This document shows positions 26,987 to 35,604 of a DNA stretch of 64,000 nucleotides, piece after piece. Origin of the DNA: an uncultured Clostridia bacterium (GTDB lineage: Bacteria; Bacillota; Clostridia; Lachnospirales; Lachnospiraceae); assembly GCA_937896665.1 (NCBI GenBank), contig CALBNS010000066.1, forward strand, positions 1 to 64,000. The letters are read 5' to 3'. The position numbers were made by a program, and so were the translations under genes. Below the pieces are notes generated by a model. It worked only from the letters and a program-made list of their open reading frames with translations. It was not told the origin of the DNA and searched no databases. Each line of letters begins with the position of its first letter. The first letter of the stretch is position 1.

Positions 26987-27847
26987 ATGGCAGGAAATGG
27001 GCTTATGACAGAATTGTCACCAGATGTTTTAAAAAGACTTCAGGAGACACAGATAAAGATATTAGAAGAGATTGTGCGCATTTGTGATAAATATCATCTT
27101 CAATATTTTTTGATTTATGGAACATTAATCGGGGCAATCAGACATCGGGGATTTATTCCATGGGATGATGATCTTGATATTGGAATGCCTCGCGTTGATT
27201 ATGAAAAATTTATACAAGTAGCAAAAAATGAATTGAAAGAGGAGTATTATCTTCAAAATACAGATACAGAGCCGGAATATTGGCAGTCATTTGCGAAAGT
27301 TAGAAAAAATGGTACTCTTTTTGAAGAGGCTTCTGTATCGGGGATGTCCGATAATATTCATAAAGGGATTTTTGTAGATATTTTTCCAATTGATTATGTG
27401 AAAAAAAACAAAGGTTTTTTTGTCCATATGCAGTTTATTCTTGCTAAGGCAATCAACGAAACCATGTATTATAAAGCAGGGGTGTTTGCAAAGAAAGAAA
27501 AGTTAAGATATAAGAACCTTGATATTCTGTTGAAACACTTTTCTATGAAAACATTATGTAATATGCAAAAAAAAGTTGCAAGCATGCAGAATCAAAAGAA
27601 ATCAAAATATTTTGCGGATTTTAATTCATCAAGACACTATTTGGAAGCTATTTTTCCTCTTGATTATTTTATACCGTTTCAGGATGGAGAATTTGCAGGG
27701 AGACAATTTAAGATTCCGAAAGAATATGACAAATATTTGAGGACTGTTTATGGTGATTATATGAAGCTTCCGAGGGAGGAAGAACGTGTCAATCATCGTA
27801 CGTTACGAATTATTTTTGATACTACGAAAGAAAACAGTAGGTTATAA
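26987..27847 (+). CDS. LicD-family phosphotransferase (copy 2)
   Basis: About 286 residues with the LicD core IYGTLIGAIRHRGFIPWDDD and LDIGMPRVDYE. The ATG at 26987 follows GGGGC and lies one base after the polymerase stop; an in-frame upstream start would overlap that gene by 26 bases. It differs from copy 1 in the insert around 140-200, suggesting another acceptor. A following LicD is only 21 bases away. Confidence 0.9.
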   Translation: MAGNGLMTELSPDVLKRLQETQIKILEEIVRICDKYHLQYFLIYGTLIGAIRHRGFIPWDDDLDIGMPRVDYEKFIQVAKNELKEEYYLQNTDTEPEYWQSFAKVRKNGTLFEEASVSGMSDNIHKGIFVDIFPIDYVKKNKGFFVHMQFILAKAINETMYYKAGVFAKKEKLRYKNLDILLKHFSMKTLCNMQKKVASMQNQKKSKYFADFNSSRHYLEAIFPLDYFIPFQDGEFAGRQFKIPKEYDKYLRTVYGDYMKLPREEERVNHRTLRIIFDTTKENSRL

Positions 27848-27868
27848 CTAGTTACGAGGGGGATAGAT

Positions 27869-28702
27869 ATGGCAGATGTAAATTTGCGTGACTTACAGCT
27901 CTATATGTTGGATATTTTAAAAGAGTTGGACAGAATTTGTAGAAAAAATAATATTCAATACTATTTGGCTTATGGAAGCTGCATCGGCGCAGTGAGACAT
28001 CATGGATTCATACCTTGGGATGATGATATTGATATTCAAATGAAGATGGAAGATTATTTGAAATTTATGGAGATATGTAAGACAGAATTAGATGAAAAAT
28101 ATTATTTGAACAATCATTTTCATGATGCAAAGTCTTATATTTTCTGGAGTCAGTTCGGTGTAAAGAATAGTACATCCATTAATAGGTCCATGAGTCATGT
28201 ACATAAGCCATGGGGCATATGTGTTGATATTTTCCCACTATTCCCCTATTCAAGAGATCCTGAAATTCAAAAAAGACTACAACGGAACTTTAGAATTATG
28301 AGAATATTGAGTTTAAAACATTACCATGTTGGAACGATGAGAAATACAAAAGGGATAGAAAAACTCAAAAAGATGGTACATTGTATTATACCTGATCGCA
28401 TGAATTGTGCATTGTTCAGATATTATTTTAAGAAACTCTGTCGCGCGGAAGGTTTAGGAGAGCAATGTTTGACAGATTATTTGGATGTTAGTCCACAAGA
28501 TTACATGGAGAAAGCATGGTTTGAAGATACTGTGGAGCTTGACTATGAAAATTTGAAGATGCCTTGTCCGGTTAATTATGATGCTTATCTGACATTGATT
28601 TTTGGAGATTACATGCAGATCCCAAAGGATAAAACAAAACATAGTGATGACCCAAATGTAATTATTAAATTTGACGAATGCTATGAAAGATATTGGTCTT
28701 AA
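27869..28702 (+). CDS. LicD-family phosphotransferase (copy 3)
   Basis: A 277-residue LicD protein: LAYGSCIGAVRHHGFIPWDD then DDIDIQMKMEDY. The usual GT pair in YGTL is replaced by SC in YGSCIG. A good RBS (GAGGGGG) precedes the ATG. Third LicD of the locus and adjacent to the nucleotidyltransferase-PLP fusion gene that may make its CDP-linked donor. Confidence 0.9.
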   Translation: MADVNLRDLQLYMLDILKELDRICRKNNIQYYLAYGSCIGAVRHHGFIPWDDDIDIQMKMEDYLKFMEICKTELDEKYYLNNHFHDAKSYIFWSQFGVKNSTSINRSMSHVHKPWGICVDIFPLFPYSRDPEIQKRLQRNFRIMRILSLKHYHVGTMRNTKGIEKLKKMVHCIIPDRMNCALFRYYFKKLCRAEGLGEQCLTDYLDVSPQDYMEKAWFEDTVELDYENLKMPCPVNYDAYLTLIFGDYMQIPKDKTKHSDDPNVIIKFDECYERYWS

Positions 28703-28748
28703 TATGATACAAGGATAAAAGGTTTGATTTAAGAAATGGAGGAAAATT

Positions 28749-30560
28749 ATGCAGGCACTAATTTTAGCAGCAGGGATGGGAAAAAGATTAAAAGACTTAA
28801 CACAAAATAATACAAAATGTATGGTCAAGGTAAATGGTGTGACATTGATTGAGCGTATGCTCCGTCAATTGGAGAACCGAGATCTTTCTCGTGTTGTGAT
28901 TGTGGTCGGATATGAGGGACAGAAATTAATTGATTACATTGCGACATTAGATATTAAACTGCCAATTGAATATGTAAATAATCCGATTTACGATAAAACA
29001 AATAATATCTACTCGTTAGCACTAGCAAAAGAGTATTTGTGTAAAGAAGATACTTTATTGTTCGAGTCGGATCTGATCTTTGAAGACAGTGTAATCGATG
29101 CACTCTTAGAGGATGAGAGAGAGACATTAGCTTTAGTGGATAAATACGAGAGCTGGATGGATGGAACATGCGTAAAACTAGCAGAAGACGACAGTATTGA
29201 AGCTTTTGTGCCGGGAAAGAAATTTAAATTTAATGATATTCATAACTATTATAAAACTGTAAATATTTATAAATTCAGTAAACATTTCTCAGAAACACAT
29301 TATGTTCCGTTCCTTGATGCATATACAAAAGCATTGGGAGATAATGAATATTATGAGCAGGTGTTACGTGTTATTACTATGCTTGATGAACCAGAAATTA
29401 GGGCAAAGCGTTTAAATGGACAACTGTGGTATGAAATTGATGATATCCAGGATTTAGATATTGCTACCTCTATGTTTGCCCCTGATGAGGAAGAAAAAGT
29501 ATCTTTGCTGGAGTCAAGATTTGGTGGATATTGGCGTTACCCAAAATTGGCAGATTTTTGTTATCTGGTAAACCCATATTTTCCACCACAAAAATTAATC
29601 GATGAAATTAAAGCAAACTTTGAAAACCTATTAACACAGTATCCTTCTGGTATGCGTGTGAACTCATTGCTCGCGGCGAAAAATTTCGGTTTGCATCAGG
29701 AAAACATTATAGTAGGAAATGGTGCTGCGGAATTAATTAAATCTTTAATGGGATATTTAGAGGGGAATGTGGGAATTGTCCGCCCGACTTTTGAAGAATA
29801 TCCGAACAGATATAATAAAGAACAGACCGTTGTGTTTACCCCGGAAAATGAGGATTTTTCATATGATGCAGATGATCTAATGGGATTTTTTGGTAATAAA
29901 GATGTGTCAACATTGCTTGTTATCAATCCGGATAATCCAACTGGTAATTATATTTCAAAATCGGATTTAATGCGTCTTATCGAATGGACAAAACAACGCT
30001 CTTTATGTTTGGTGATTGATGAGTCATTTGTTGATTTTGCAGATGAAGAAGATAGTACTTTGTTGCTTCAGGATATTCTGAATGAAAATCCACACCTCTT
30101 TGTAATGAAGAGTATCTCAAAATCATATGGTGTTCCGGGTCTGCGTCTCGGAGTTTTGGCATCGGGAAATACAGATGTAATTGCAAAGATGAAAAAAGAT
30201 GTGGCAATTTGGAATATTAATTCGTTTGCAGAATTTTATATGCAGATAGAGGAAAAATATAAGAAGGACTATGCAGCGGCATTGTTGAAAATCCGTGCAG
30301 AACGTGCGAGATTTGAAAGAGAACTTAGTAGAATTTCAGGAGTCCGGGTCATCCCATCGCAGGCCAATTATGTCATGTTAGAAATCACAAGTGGAATGAA
30401 AGCTAGGGAGCTGACAAAGAGACTTTTGTTAAACCATGATTTATTTATTAAGGATTTATCTGCTAAAATTCATAGGGATGAGAAACAGTTTATCCGTGTA
30501 GCGGTTAGAAATACAGAAGATAATAATAGATTATTAGAAGCATTAAATACAGAATTATAA
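28749..30560 (+). CDS. Nucleotidyltransferase fused to CobD/HisC-like PLP enzyme
   Basis: This 603-residue two-domain protein begins with a LicC-like cytidylyltransferase (residues 1-~240: LILAAGMGKRLKDLT, then KCMVKVNGVTLIERM, NNPIYDKTNNIYSL, LFESDLIF). Residues ~255-603 form a fold-type I PLP enzyme of the HisC/CobD group, with NPDNPTGN, DESFVDF and the Schiff-base Lys in SISKSYGVPGLRLG. CobD-like relatives decarboxylate phospho-threonine or phospho-serine; others are transaminases. A fusion fits one protein making an alkanolamine phosphate (for example phosphoethanolamine) and activating it as a CDP derivative for the LicD enzymes beside it. An alternative is a PntC-like aminoethylphosphonate transaminase/cytidylyltransferase, but no phosphonate genes are present. 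GGAGG RBS. Confidence 0.85.
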   Translation: MQALILAAGMGKRLKDLTQNNTKCMVKVNGVTLIERMLRQLENRDLSRVVIVVGYEGQKLIDYIATLDIKLPIEYVNNPIYDKTNNIYSLALAKEYLCKEDTLLFESDLIFEDSVIDALLEDERETLALVDKYESWMDGTCVKLAEDDSIEAFVPGKKFKFNDIHNYYKTVNIYKFSKHFSETHYVPFLDAYTKALGDNEYYEQVLRVITMLDEPEIRAKRLNGQLWYEIDDIQDLDIATSMFAPDEEEKVSLLESRFGGYWRYPKLADFCYLVNPYFPPQKLIDEIKANFENLLTQYPSGMRVNSLLAAKNFGLHQENIIVGNGAAELIKSLMGYLEGNVGIVRPTFEEYPNRYNKEQTVVFTPENEDFSYDADDLMGFFGNKDVSTLLVINPDNPTGNYISKSDLMRLIEWTKQRSLCLVIDESFVDFADEEDSTLLLQDILNENPHLFVMKSISKSYGVPGLRLGVLASGNTDVIAKMKKDVAIWNINSFAEFYMQIEEKYKKDYAAALLKIRAERARFERELSRISGVRVIPSQANYVMLEITSGMKARELTKRLLLNHDLFIKDLSAKIHRDEKQFIRVAVRNTEDNNRLLEALNTEL

Positions 30561-30585
30561 ATAAGGCAGAGAGGAAAAGACTGTA

Positions 30586-31665
30586 ATGAATGTTACGATA
30601 GTTGGCGGCGGAAATGTAGGAACTCAATTTGCAGTTCACTGTTCTGAAAAGAAATATAAGGTAAGGATATATACTTCAAAACCTGAGAAATTTCAAAAGC
30701 ATCTTTCTATTATCGATGAAGAAAAGAAAGTTATTCATGAAGGTAATATTGTAGAAGCAACAAATGATGCCCAAACAGCATTTTATAATGCGGATCTGAT
30801 TTTTGTAACGATGCCTGCATATTGTATGGAAAGGATAGCAAAATCAATTGAACCATATGTAAGAGAGGGAATGAAAATTGGAATCTTACCTGGTATAGGT
30901 GGAGGCGAGTGTGCTTTTAAAAATTGCATACAAAAAGGTGCTGTTGTATTTGGTGTGCAAAGGGTACCTTCTGTTGCACGCCTGAAGGAGTATGGAAAGA
31001 GTGTTTATGCCTACGGGTATCGTAAAGAATTACATGTAGCAGCAATTCCTAACAGATATACGAAAGAGTGCTGTAATGTTGTTTCAGATATTTTGGATAT
31101 GAAGTGTAATGAATTGCCAAACTACTTGAACGTGACACTTACACCGTCTAATCCCATCTTACACACGACGAGATTGCGCGTATTATTTCATGATTACTCA
31201 GAAGGTAAAGTTTACGACAGAGTACCTTTGTTTTATGAGGAGTGGGATTATGCTTCATCAGAGCTATTATTAAAATGTGATGCAGAGGTCCAGGAATTGT
31301 GTAAGGCATTAAAAGAATTTGATTTGTCCTATGTGAATTCTTTGAAAATACATTATGAAAGTGAAAATGCAGAACAATTAACGAAGAAATTATGCAGTAT
31401 TAACAGCTTAAAAGGACTGGCTACCCCTACAGTAGAAAAAGGAAATCATGTAATTCCTGATCTCTCATCCAGATATTTTATGGCTGATTTCCCTTATGGG
31501 CTGGCCATATTGAATCAGATAGCAGAATTTATAAATTTAAATGTACCGAATATATGTGAAACATTAAAATGGTATGAAAATCTGTCACATAACAAGAAGG
31601 TGTTTCGATATAGCGATTATGGGATAACGAATTATGAGGAATTCCTGGCTTTTTATTTACAATAG
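30586..31665 (+). CDS. Octopine/nopaline-dehydrogenase-family oxidoreductase
   Basis: A 359-residue NAD(P)-dependent protein. The N-terminus is a Rossmann fold with VGGGNVGTQFA; the C-terminal half carries the NAD/NADP octopine/nopaline dehydrogenase domain, with the LTPSNPILHTTRL block seen near residues 185-197. Family members reductively join an amino acid with a keto acid, or act on related substrates. Its job in a surface-polymer locus is unknown; it may modify the amine-containing head group. It lies 25 bases after the fusion gene and 21 before a DUF1015 gene, so the three are one transcription unit. Confidence 0.75.
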   Translation: MNVTIVGGGNVGTQFAVHCSEKKYKVRIYTSKPEKFQKHLSIIDEEKKVIHEGNIVEATNDAQTAFYNADLIFVTMPAYCMERIAKSIEPYVREGMKIGILPGIGGGECAFKNCIQKGAVVFGVQRVPSVARLKEYGKSVYAYGYRKELHVAAIPNRYTKECCNVVSDILDMKCNELPNYLNVTLTPSNPILHTTRLRVLFHDYSEGKVYDRVPLFYEEWDYASSELLLKCDAEVQELCKALKEFDLSYVNSLKIHYESENAEQLTKKLCSINSLKGLATPTVEKGNHVIPDLSSRYFMADFPYGLAILNQIAEFINLNVPNICETLKWYENLSHNKKVFRYSDYGITNYEEFLAFYLQ

Positions 31666-31686
31666 TATTATTAGAGGAGAAATATT

Positions 31687-32919
31687 ATGGCGAAAATAAA
31701 ACCATTTATTTGTGTACATCCAAATAAAGATTTTTATAGTAAGATTGCAGCTCTTCCGTACGATGTTTACAATCGCGAGGAGGCGAAAAGTGTTGCTGTG
31801 CAACAGCCGTTTTCTTTTTTGAACATTGATCGTCCTGAGACACAGTTTCTGGATAGTCAGGATATGTATGCTGATTGCGTATATGAAAAAGCGTCTGAGC
31901 TTTTGCAAGAATGGTTAAGAAAAGAATATTTTGTAGAAGAAAGTACGGCCTGTTATTACATCTATTCTCTCACAATGAATGGAAGAGAGCAGACGGGTGT
32001 TGTAGCATGTTCAGCCGTTGATGATTATCTGAATAATGTAATTCGCAAGCATGAGTTTACACTGGCGGAAAAAGAGATAGACAGAATTCGTCACGTAGAT
32101 ACCTGCTCTGCTCAAACAGGTCCTATTTTTCTGACCTATCGCCATAAAAAAGAGATACGGGATATTGTAAATGAAATCAAGAAGGATACACCGTTATTTG
32201 ATTTTACGTCAGAAGATGGTGTGCGTCATGCGGGATGGAAGGTATCGGATACTTGTGTGAATGATATGCTGACAAGAGCATTTGATGAAATTCCTAATAC
32301 ATATATTGCGGATGGTCATCATCGCTGTGCCTCAGCAGTAAAGGTTGCATTAAAGAGAAGAGAGAAAAATCCACAATATACCGGAAAAGAGGAATTTAAT
32401 TACTTTTTATCTATTCTGTTTCCGGATGATGAATTGAGTATTCTACCTTATAATCGTATGGTAAAAGATTTAAATGGCATGACAGAAGGAGAGTTCTTGG
32501 CAAGAGTGGAAGAAAAGTTTGATGTAGTGTCATCTGATGTAATCGTGACCCCATCTGTTAAGGGCGAGTATGGTATGTGTCTCGATGGAAAATGGTATCG
32601 TCTGAGACAGAAGGAACGTTTCCTCCAAAAAGATATTGTGGAAAGTTTAGATGTTTCTTATCTCCAAAATGAGTTGTTAGAACCGGTATTAGGTATCGTA
32701 GATCCTAAAACAGATTCACGGATAGCTTTTGCTGGGGGAATTCGAGGTACGGAGTATTTGCAGGAACGTTGTGAACAGGACATCAAAGTTGCTTTTTCTG
32801 TATATCCAACCTCAATTCGAGAATTATTTAGCGTGGCAGATGCAGAAAAAATGATGCCGCCAAAATCAACATGGTTTGAACCTAAGTTAAGAAGTGGTTT
32901 ATTTATTCATAGGTTTTAG
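31687..32919 (+). CDS. DUF1015-family protein
   Basis: This 410-residue protein matches DUF1015: ALPYDVYNREEA and SFLNIDRPE near the start, the central IADGHHRCASAV, ILPYNRMVKDL, and the C-terminal MMPPKSTWFEPKLRSGLFI. The biochemical role is not established; as I recall, DUF1015 genes often sit next to serA/serC in other bacteria, hinting at phosphoserine metabolism. Placed beside a possible phosphoserine-decarboxylase fusion, a serine-phosphate supply role is an attractive inference only. It is the last gene before a terminator. Confidence 0.85.
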   Translation: MAKIKPFICVHPNKDFYSKIAALPYDVYNREEAKSVAVQQPFSFLNIDRPETQFLDSQDMYADCVYEKASELLQEWLRKEYFVEESTACYYIYSLTMNGREQTGVVACSAVDDYLNNVIRKHEFTLAEKEIDRIRHVDTCSAQTGPIFLTYRHKKEIRDIVNEIKKDTPLFDFTSEDGVRHAGWKVSDTCVNDMLTRAFDEIPNTYIADGHHRCASAVKVALKRREKNPQYTGKEEFNYFLSILFPDDELSILPYNRMVKDLNGMTEGEFLARVEEKFDVVSSDVIVTPSVKGEYGMCLDGKWYRLRQKERFLQKDIVESLDVSYLQNELLEPVLGIVDPKTDSRIAFAGGIRGTEYLQERCEQDIKVAFSVYPTSIRELFSVADAEKMMPPKSTWFEPKLRSGLFIHRF

Positions 32920-32966
32920 GTCCCTTTTTATGCCGAGTGCATTGTTTTGCTATCTATTAATAAATG

Positions 32967-33006
32967 CGGATACAGATGAATTAAGTCATGCTGCATCCGT
33001 TTTTTT
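32967..33006 (+). terminator. Terminator inside the surface locus
   Basis: CGGATACAG (32967-32975) pairs with CTGCATCCG (32991-32999) with one mismatch, followed by seven T. It ends the first long operon of the locus. Confidence 0.8.
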
Positions 33007-33029
33007 GTAATGCAATATAGAACTTTTTG

Positions 33030-33058
33030 TTGACATCTATATGATTGCAAAGTAAAAT
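33030..33058 (+). promoter_or_regulatory. Strong promoter for choline section
   Basis: Consensus TTGACA (33030-33035), 17-base spacer, TAAAAT (33053-33058). It gives the licA/licC/BCCT genes transcription independent of the upstream operon. Confidence 0.85.
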
Positions 33059-33092
33059 AGTCTTGTTCACAAAAATGAAAAGAGGAATGTAT

Positions 33093-34865
33093 ATGAACAA
33101 GCAAGAGTGTGATATTATGAACGTTCTGTTAAAAGAACCATATATAAATCAAAGAATATTGTCAGAACAATGTGGGCATTCACTTGGTATAGTAAATCGC
33201 TCGATTAAAACGTTAATAGAAAATGAATATTTAGATGAAAGTATCAGACCAACGGACAAAGCAATACAGGAGTTTCGTGGAAGAGTGCCCCAAAATGCAA
33301 TTATTTTGGCTGCTGGTTTTGGAATGCGGATGGTTCCGATTAACACACAAATACCCAAAGGACTTCTGAAAGTAAAGGGAGAAATCCTGATTGAACGTAT
33401 AATCAGACAATTGCATGAAGTAGGGATAAAGAAAATATATGTTGTTGTAGGGTTTATGAAGGAACAGTATGAGTATCTGATTGATGAATTTGGAGTGGAA
33501 TTAATTGTAAACTCTGATTACGCAACAAAGAATAATCTGTATTCTATGAAACTAGCTTTAGGACATTTGTCTAATAGCTATATCATTCCATGTGATATTT
33601 GGTGTGCTAACAATCCATTCCAATGCTATGAATTGTATTCGTGGTACATGGTAAGTGATGAAATGGATGGTGATAGTACAGTACGGGTGAATCGAAAGAA
33701 AGAGTTGGCACTGGTTCCTTATCAAACAGAAGGAAACAGGATGGTTGGCATTGCATATTTGGCAGAAAATGAAGCGAAGATTGTAAGAGAAAATATTGCA
33801 CGATTCTGTGTTGCCTCCAGATACGATAGAGAATTTTGGGAAATTGCGTTGTGCAAGAGAGATAAGATGATTGTTATGGCAAAGGTCGTACATGCATCGG
33901 ATGTTGTCGAAATCAATACTTACGAACAATTAAGAGATTTTGACAGTAATTCAGATCACTTAAAATCGAGTGCAATATCTATCATTTCAGAGACACTGCA
34001 AGTAAGAGAAGATGAGATTACAGATATTACTGTATTAAAAAAAGGAATGACAAACCGGTCATTTTTGTTCAGATGCAAAGGAAAGAAATATATTATGCGT
34101 ATTCCTGGTGAAGGCACAGAGCAACTGATTAACCGTGCGGAAGAAGCAGAAGTATATGGGGAGATTGCAAAGGAGAACATCTGCGATAATATTATATACA
34201 TTAATCCACAGAACGGATATAAAATAACGGAATATCTTGAAGGAGCAAGAACCTGTGATTTGTCAAATGAAAATGATTTAAAAAGATGCATGAAAGTATT
34301 ACGTCAGTTTCATGAAAAAGAACTGAAGGTAAATCATGAATTTAATCTTTTTAAGCAGATTGAGTTCTACGAATCATTGTGGGAAGGGAAACCTTCGATA
34401 TTTAGGGATTATATCAAAACAAAAGAAAATGTATTCTCATTACAAAACTACATTAATGATCATATAGAGAAAAAGGTGTTGACTCATATTGATGCGGTTC
34501 CCGACAATTTCCTTTTTGCCAAAAATCAATACGGCGAAGAAGAAATTCGCTTAATTGATTGGGAATATGCGGGAATGCAGGACCCACATCTCGATGTTGC
34601 TATGTTCTGTATATATTCATTGTACAATAAAGAACAAGTGGATCAACTAATTGATTATTATTTTGTTGAGGGATGTACCCCTGAAATTCGTACTAAAATC
34701 TATTGCTATATTGCTGTCAGTGGATTGCTTTGGAGCAATTGGTGTGAATATAAGAGAAGCCTGGGAGTAGAGTTCGGAGAATATTCTCTGGGACAGTATC
34801 GATATGCAAAAGATTATTATAAGTATGTTCAGGAAGAATTAAAAAAATTGGAGGACAAAAAGTAA
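33093..34865 (+). CDS. Winged-helix / LicC / LicA fusion (choline kinase-cytidylyltransferase)
   Basis: A 590-residue, three-part protein. Residues 1-~65 form a winged helix-turn-helix (ILSEQCGHSLGIVNRSIKTL). Residues ~67-290 are a LicC-like cytidylyltransferase (IILAAGFGMRMVPI, PKGLLKVKGE, KNNLYSMKLAL, PCDIW). Residues ~305-590 are a LicA choline/ethanolamine kinase with the catalytic loop THIDAVPDNFLF and metal motif LIDWEYAGMQDP. It could phosphorylate choline and convert it to CDP-choline in one polypeptide; the DNA-binding-like head might sense or regulate. The ATG at 33093 follows AGAGGA by 6 bases. The stop overlaps the next start by one base. Confidence 0.9.
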   Translation: MNKQECDIMNVLLKEPYINQRILSEQCGHSLGIVNRSIKTLIENEYLDESIRPTDKAIQEFRGRVPQNAIILAAGFGMRMVPINTQIPKGLLKVKGEILIERIIRQLHEVGIKKIYVVVGFMKEQYEYLIDEFGVELIVNSDYATKNNLYSMKLALGHLSNSYIIPCDIWCANNPFQCYELYSWYMVSDEMDGDSTVRVNRKKELALVPYQTEGNRMVGIAYLAENEAKIVRENIARFCVASRYDREFWEIALCKRDKMIVMAKVVHASDVVEINTYEQLRDFDSNSDHLKSSAISIISETLQVREDEITDITVLKKGMTNRSFLFRCKGKKYIMRIPGEGTEQLINRAEEAEVYGEIAKENICDNIIYINPQNGYKITEYLEGARTCDLSNENDLKRCMKVLRQFHEKELKVNHEFNLFKQIEFYESLWEGKPSIFRDYIKTKENVFSLQNYINDHIEKKVLTHIDAVPDNFLFAKNQYGEEEIRLIDWEYAGMQDPHLDVAMFCIYSLYNKEQVDQLIDYYFVEGCTPEIRTKIYCYIAVSGLLWSNWCEYKRSLGVEFGEYSLGQYRYAKDYYKYVQEELKKLEDKK

Positions 34866-35587
34866 TGCATCAGGTAAAACGAGCTATTATCATGGCGGCC
34901 GGTATTGGAAAAAGAATGCAGCCGATTACACTTACAATCCCAAAACCATTGGTTAAGGTGAAGGGTTTCCGGATGATCGATACAGTGATTCAGGGACTAC
35001 ATGCAAATGGAATTACGGAGATATACGTGGTAGTAGGATATTTAAAGGAACAATTTCAATGCTTGGAGACAGAATACGCAGGACTGCAGCTCATTGAAAA
35101 TCCTTTTTATGATACATGTAATAATATATCATCATTATATGTGGCAAGAGATTACATTGAAGACTCTATTATATTAGATGGCGATCAGATTATTTATAAT
35201 CAGGAAATTTTGACACCAATGTTTGAGAGATCCGGTTACAACGCAGTATGGACAGATGAGGAAACAGATGAGTGGCTTATGACCGTAGAAGATGGAATTG
35301 TAACTCACTGCAGCCGTACAGGAGGGCGCAAGGGATGGCAGTTGTACAGCATTTCGAGATGGAGCGCTGAAGATGGAAGAAAATTAAAACAACATCTGGA
35401 GGAGACATTTCGGGATGAAGAAAAACGACAGCTCTATTGGGATGATATTGCGATGTTTTGTTATCCAGAAGAATATACTCTAGGTATTCGGGAGATGAAA
35501 GCCGGAGATATTGTAGAAGTTGATAGTATACAAGAGTTAATTACTATGGACAGCAGCTATCAGAATTTAGTAAACGATATTGTGTAG
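34865..35587 (+). CDS. licC: LicC-like CTP:phosphocholine cytidylyltransferase
   Basis: A single-domain 240-residue nucleotidyltransferase: AIIMAAGIGKRMQPITL, IPKPLVKVKG, ENPFYDTCNNISSLYVA and the ILDGDQIIYN metal site. It fits LicC, which turns phosphocholine and CTP into CDP-choline. The fused protein upstream already contains a similar domain, so the two may act on different alkanolamine phosphates. It starts on the last base of the upstream stop, so expression is coupled. Confidence 0.88.
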   Translation: MHQVKRAIIMAAGIGKRMQPITLTIPKPLVKVKGFRMIDTVIQGLHANGITEIYVVVGYLKEQFQCLETEYAGLQLIENPFYDTCNNISSLYVARDYIEDSIILDGDQIIYNQEILTPMFERSGYNAVWTDEETDEWLMTVEDGIVTHCSRTGGRKGWQLYSISRWSAEDGRKLKQHLEETFRDEEKRQLYWDDIAMFCYPEEYTLGIREMKAGDIVEVDSIQELITMDSSYQNLVNDIV

Positions 35588-35604
35588 TCAGGGAGAAATA
35601 CATA

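Noticed and set aside
28749..30560. Phosphonate (PntC-type) activation instead of CDP-ethanolamine
   Set aside because: No PEP mutase or phosphonopyruvate decarboxylase is in the window and the PLP domain looks HisC/CobD-like; kept only as an alternative, since those genes could lie elsewhere.
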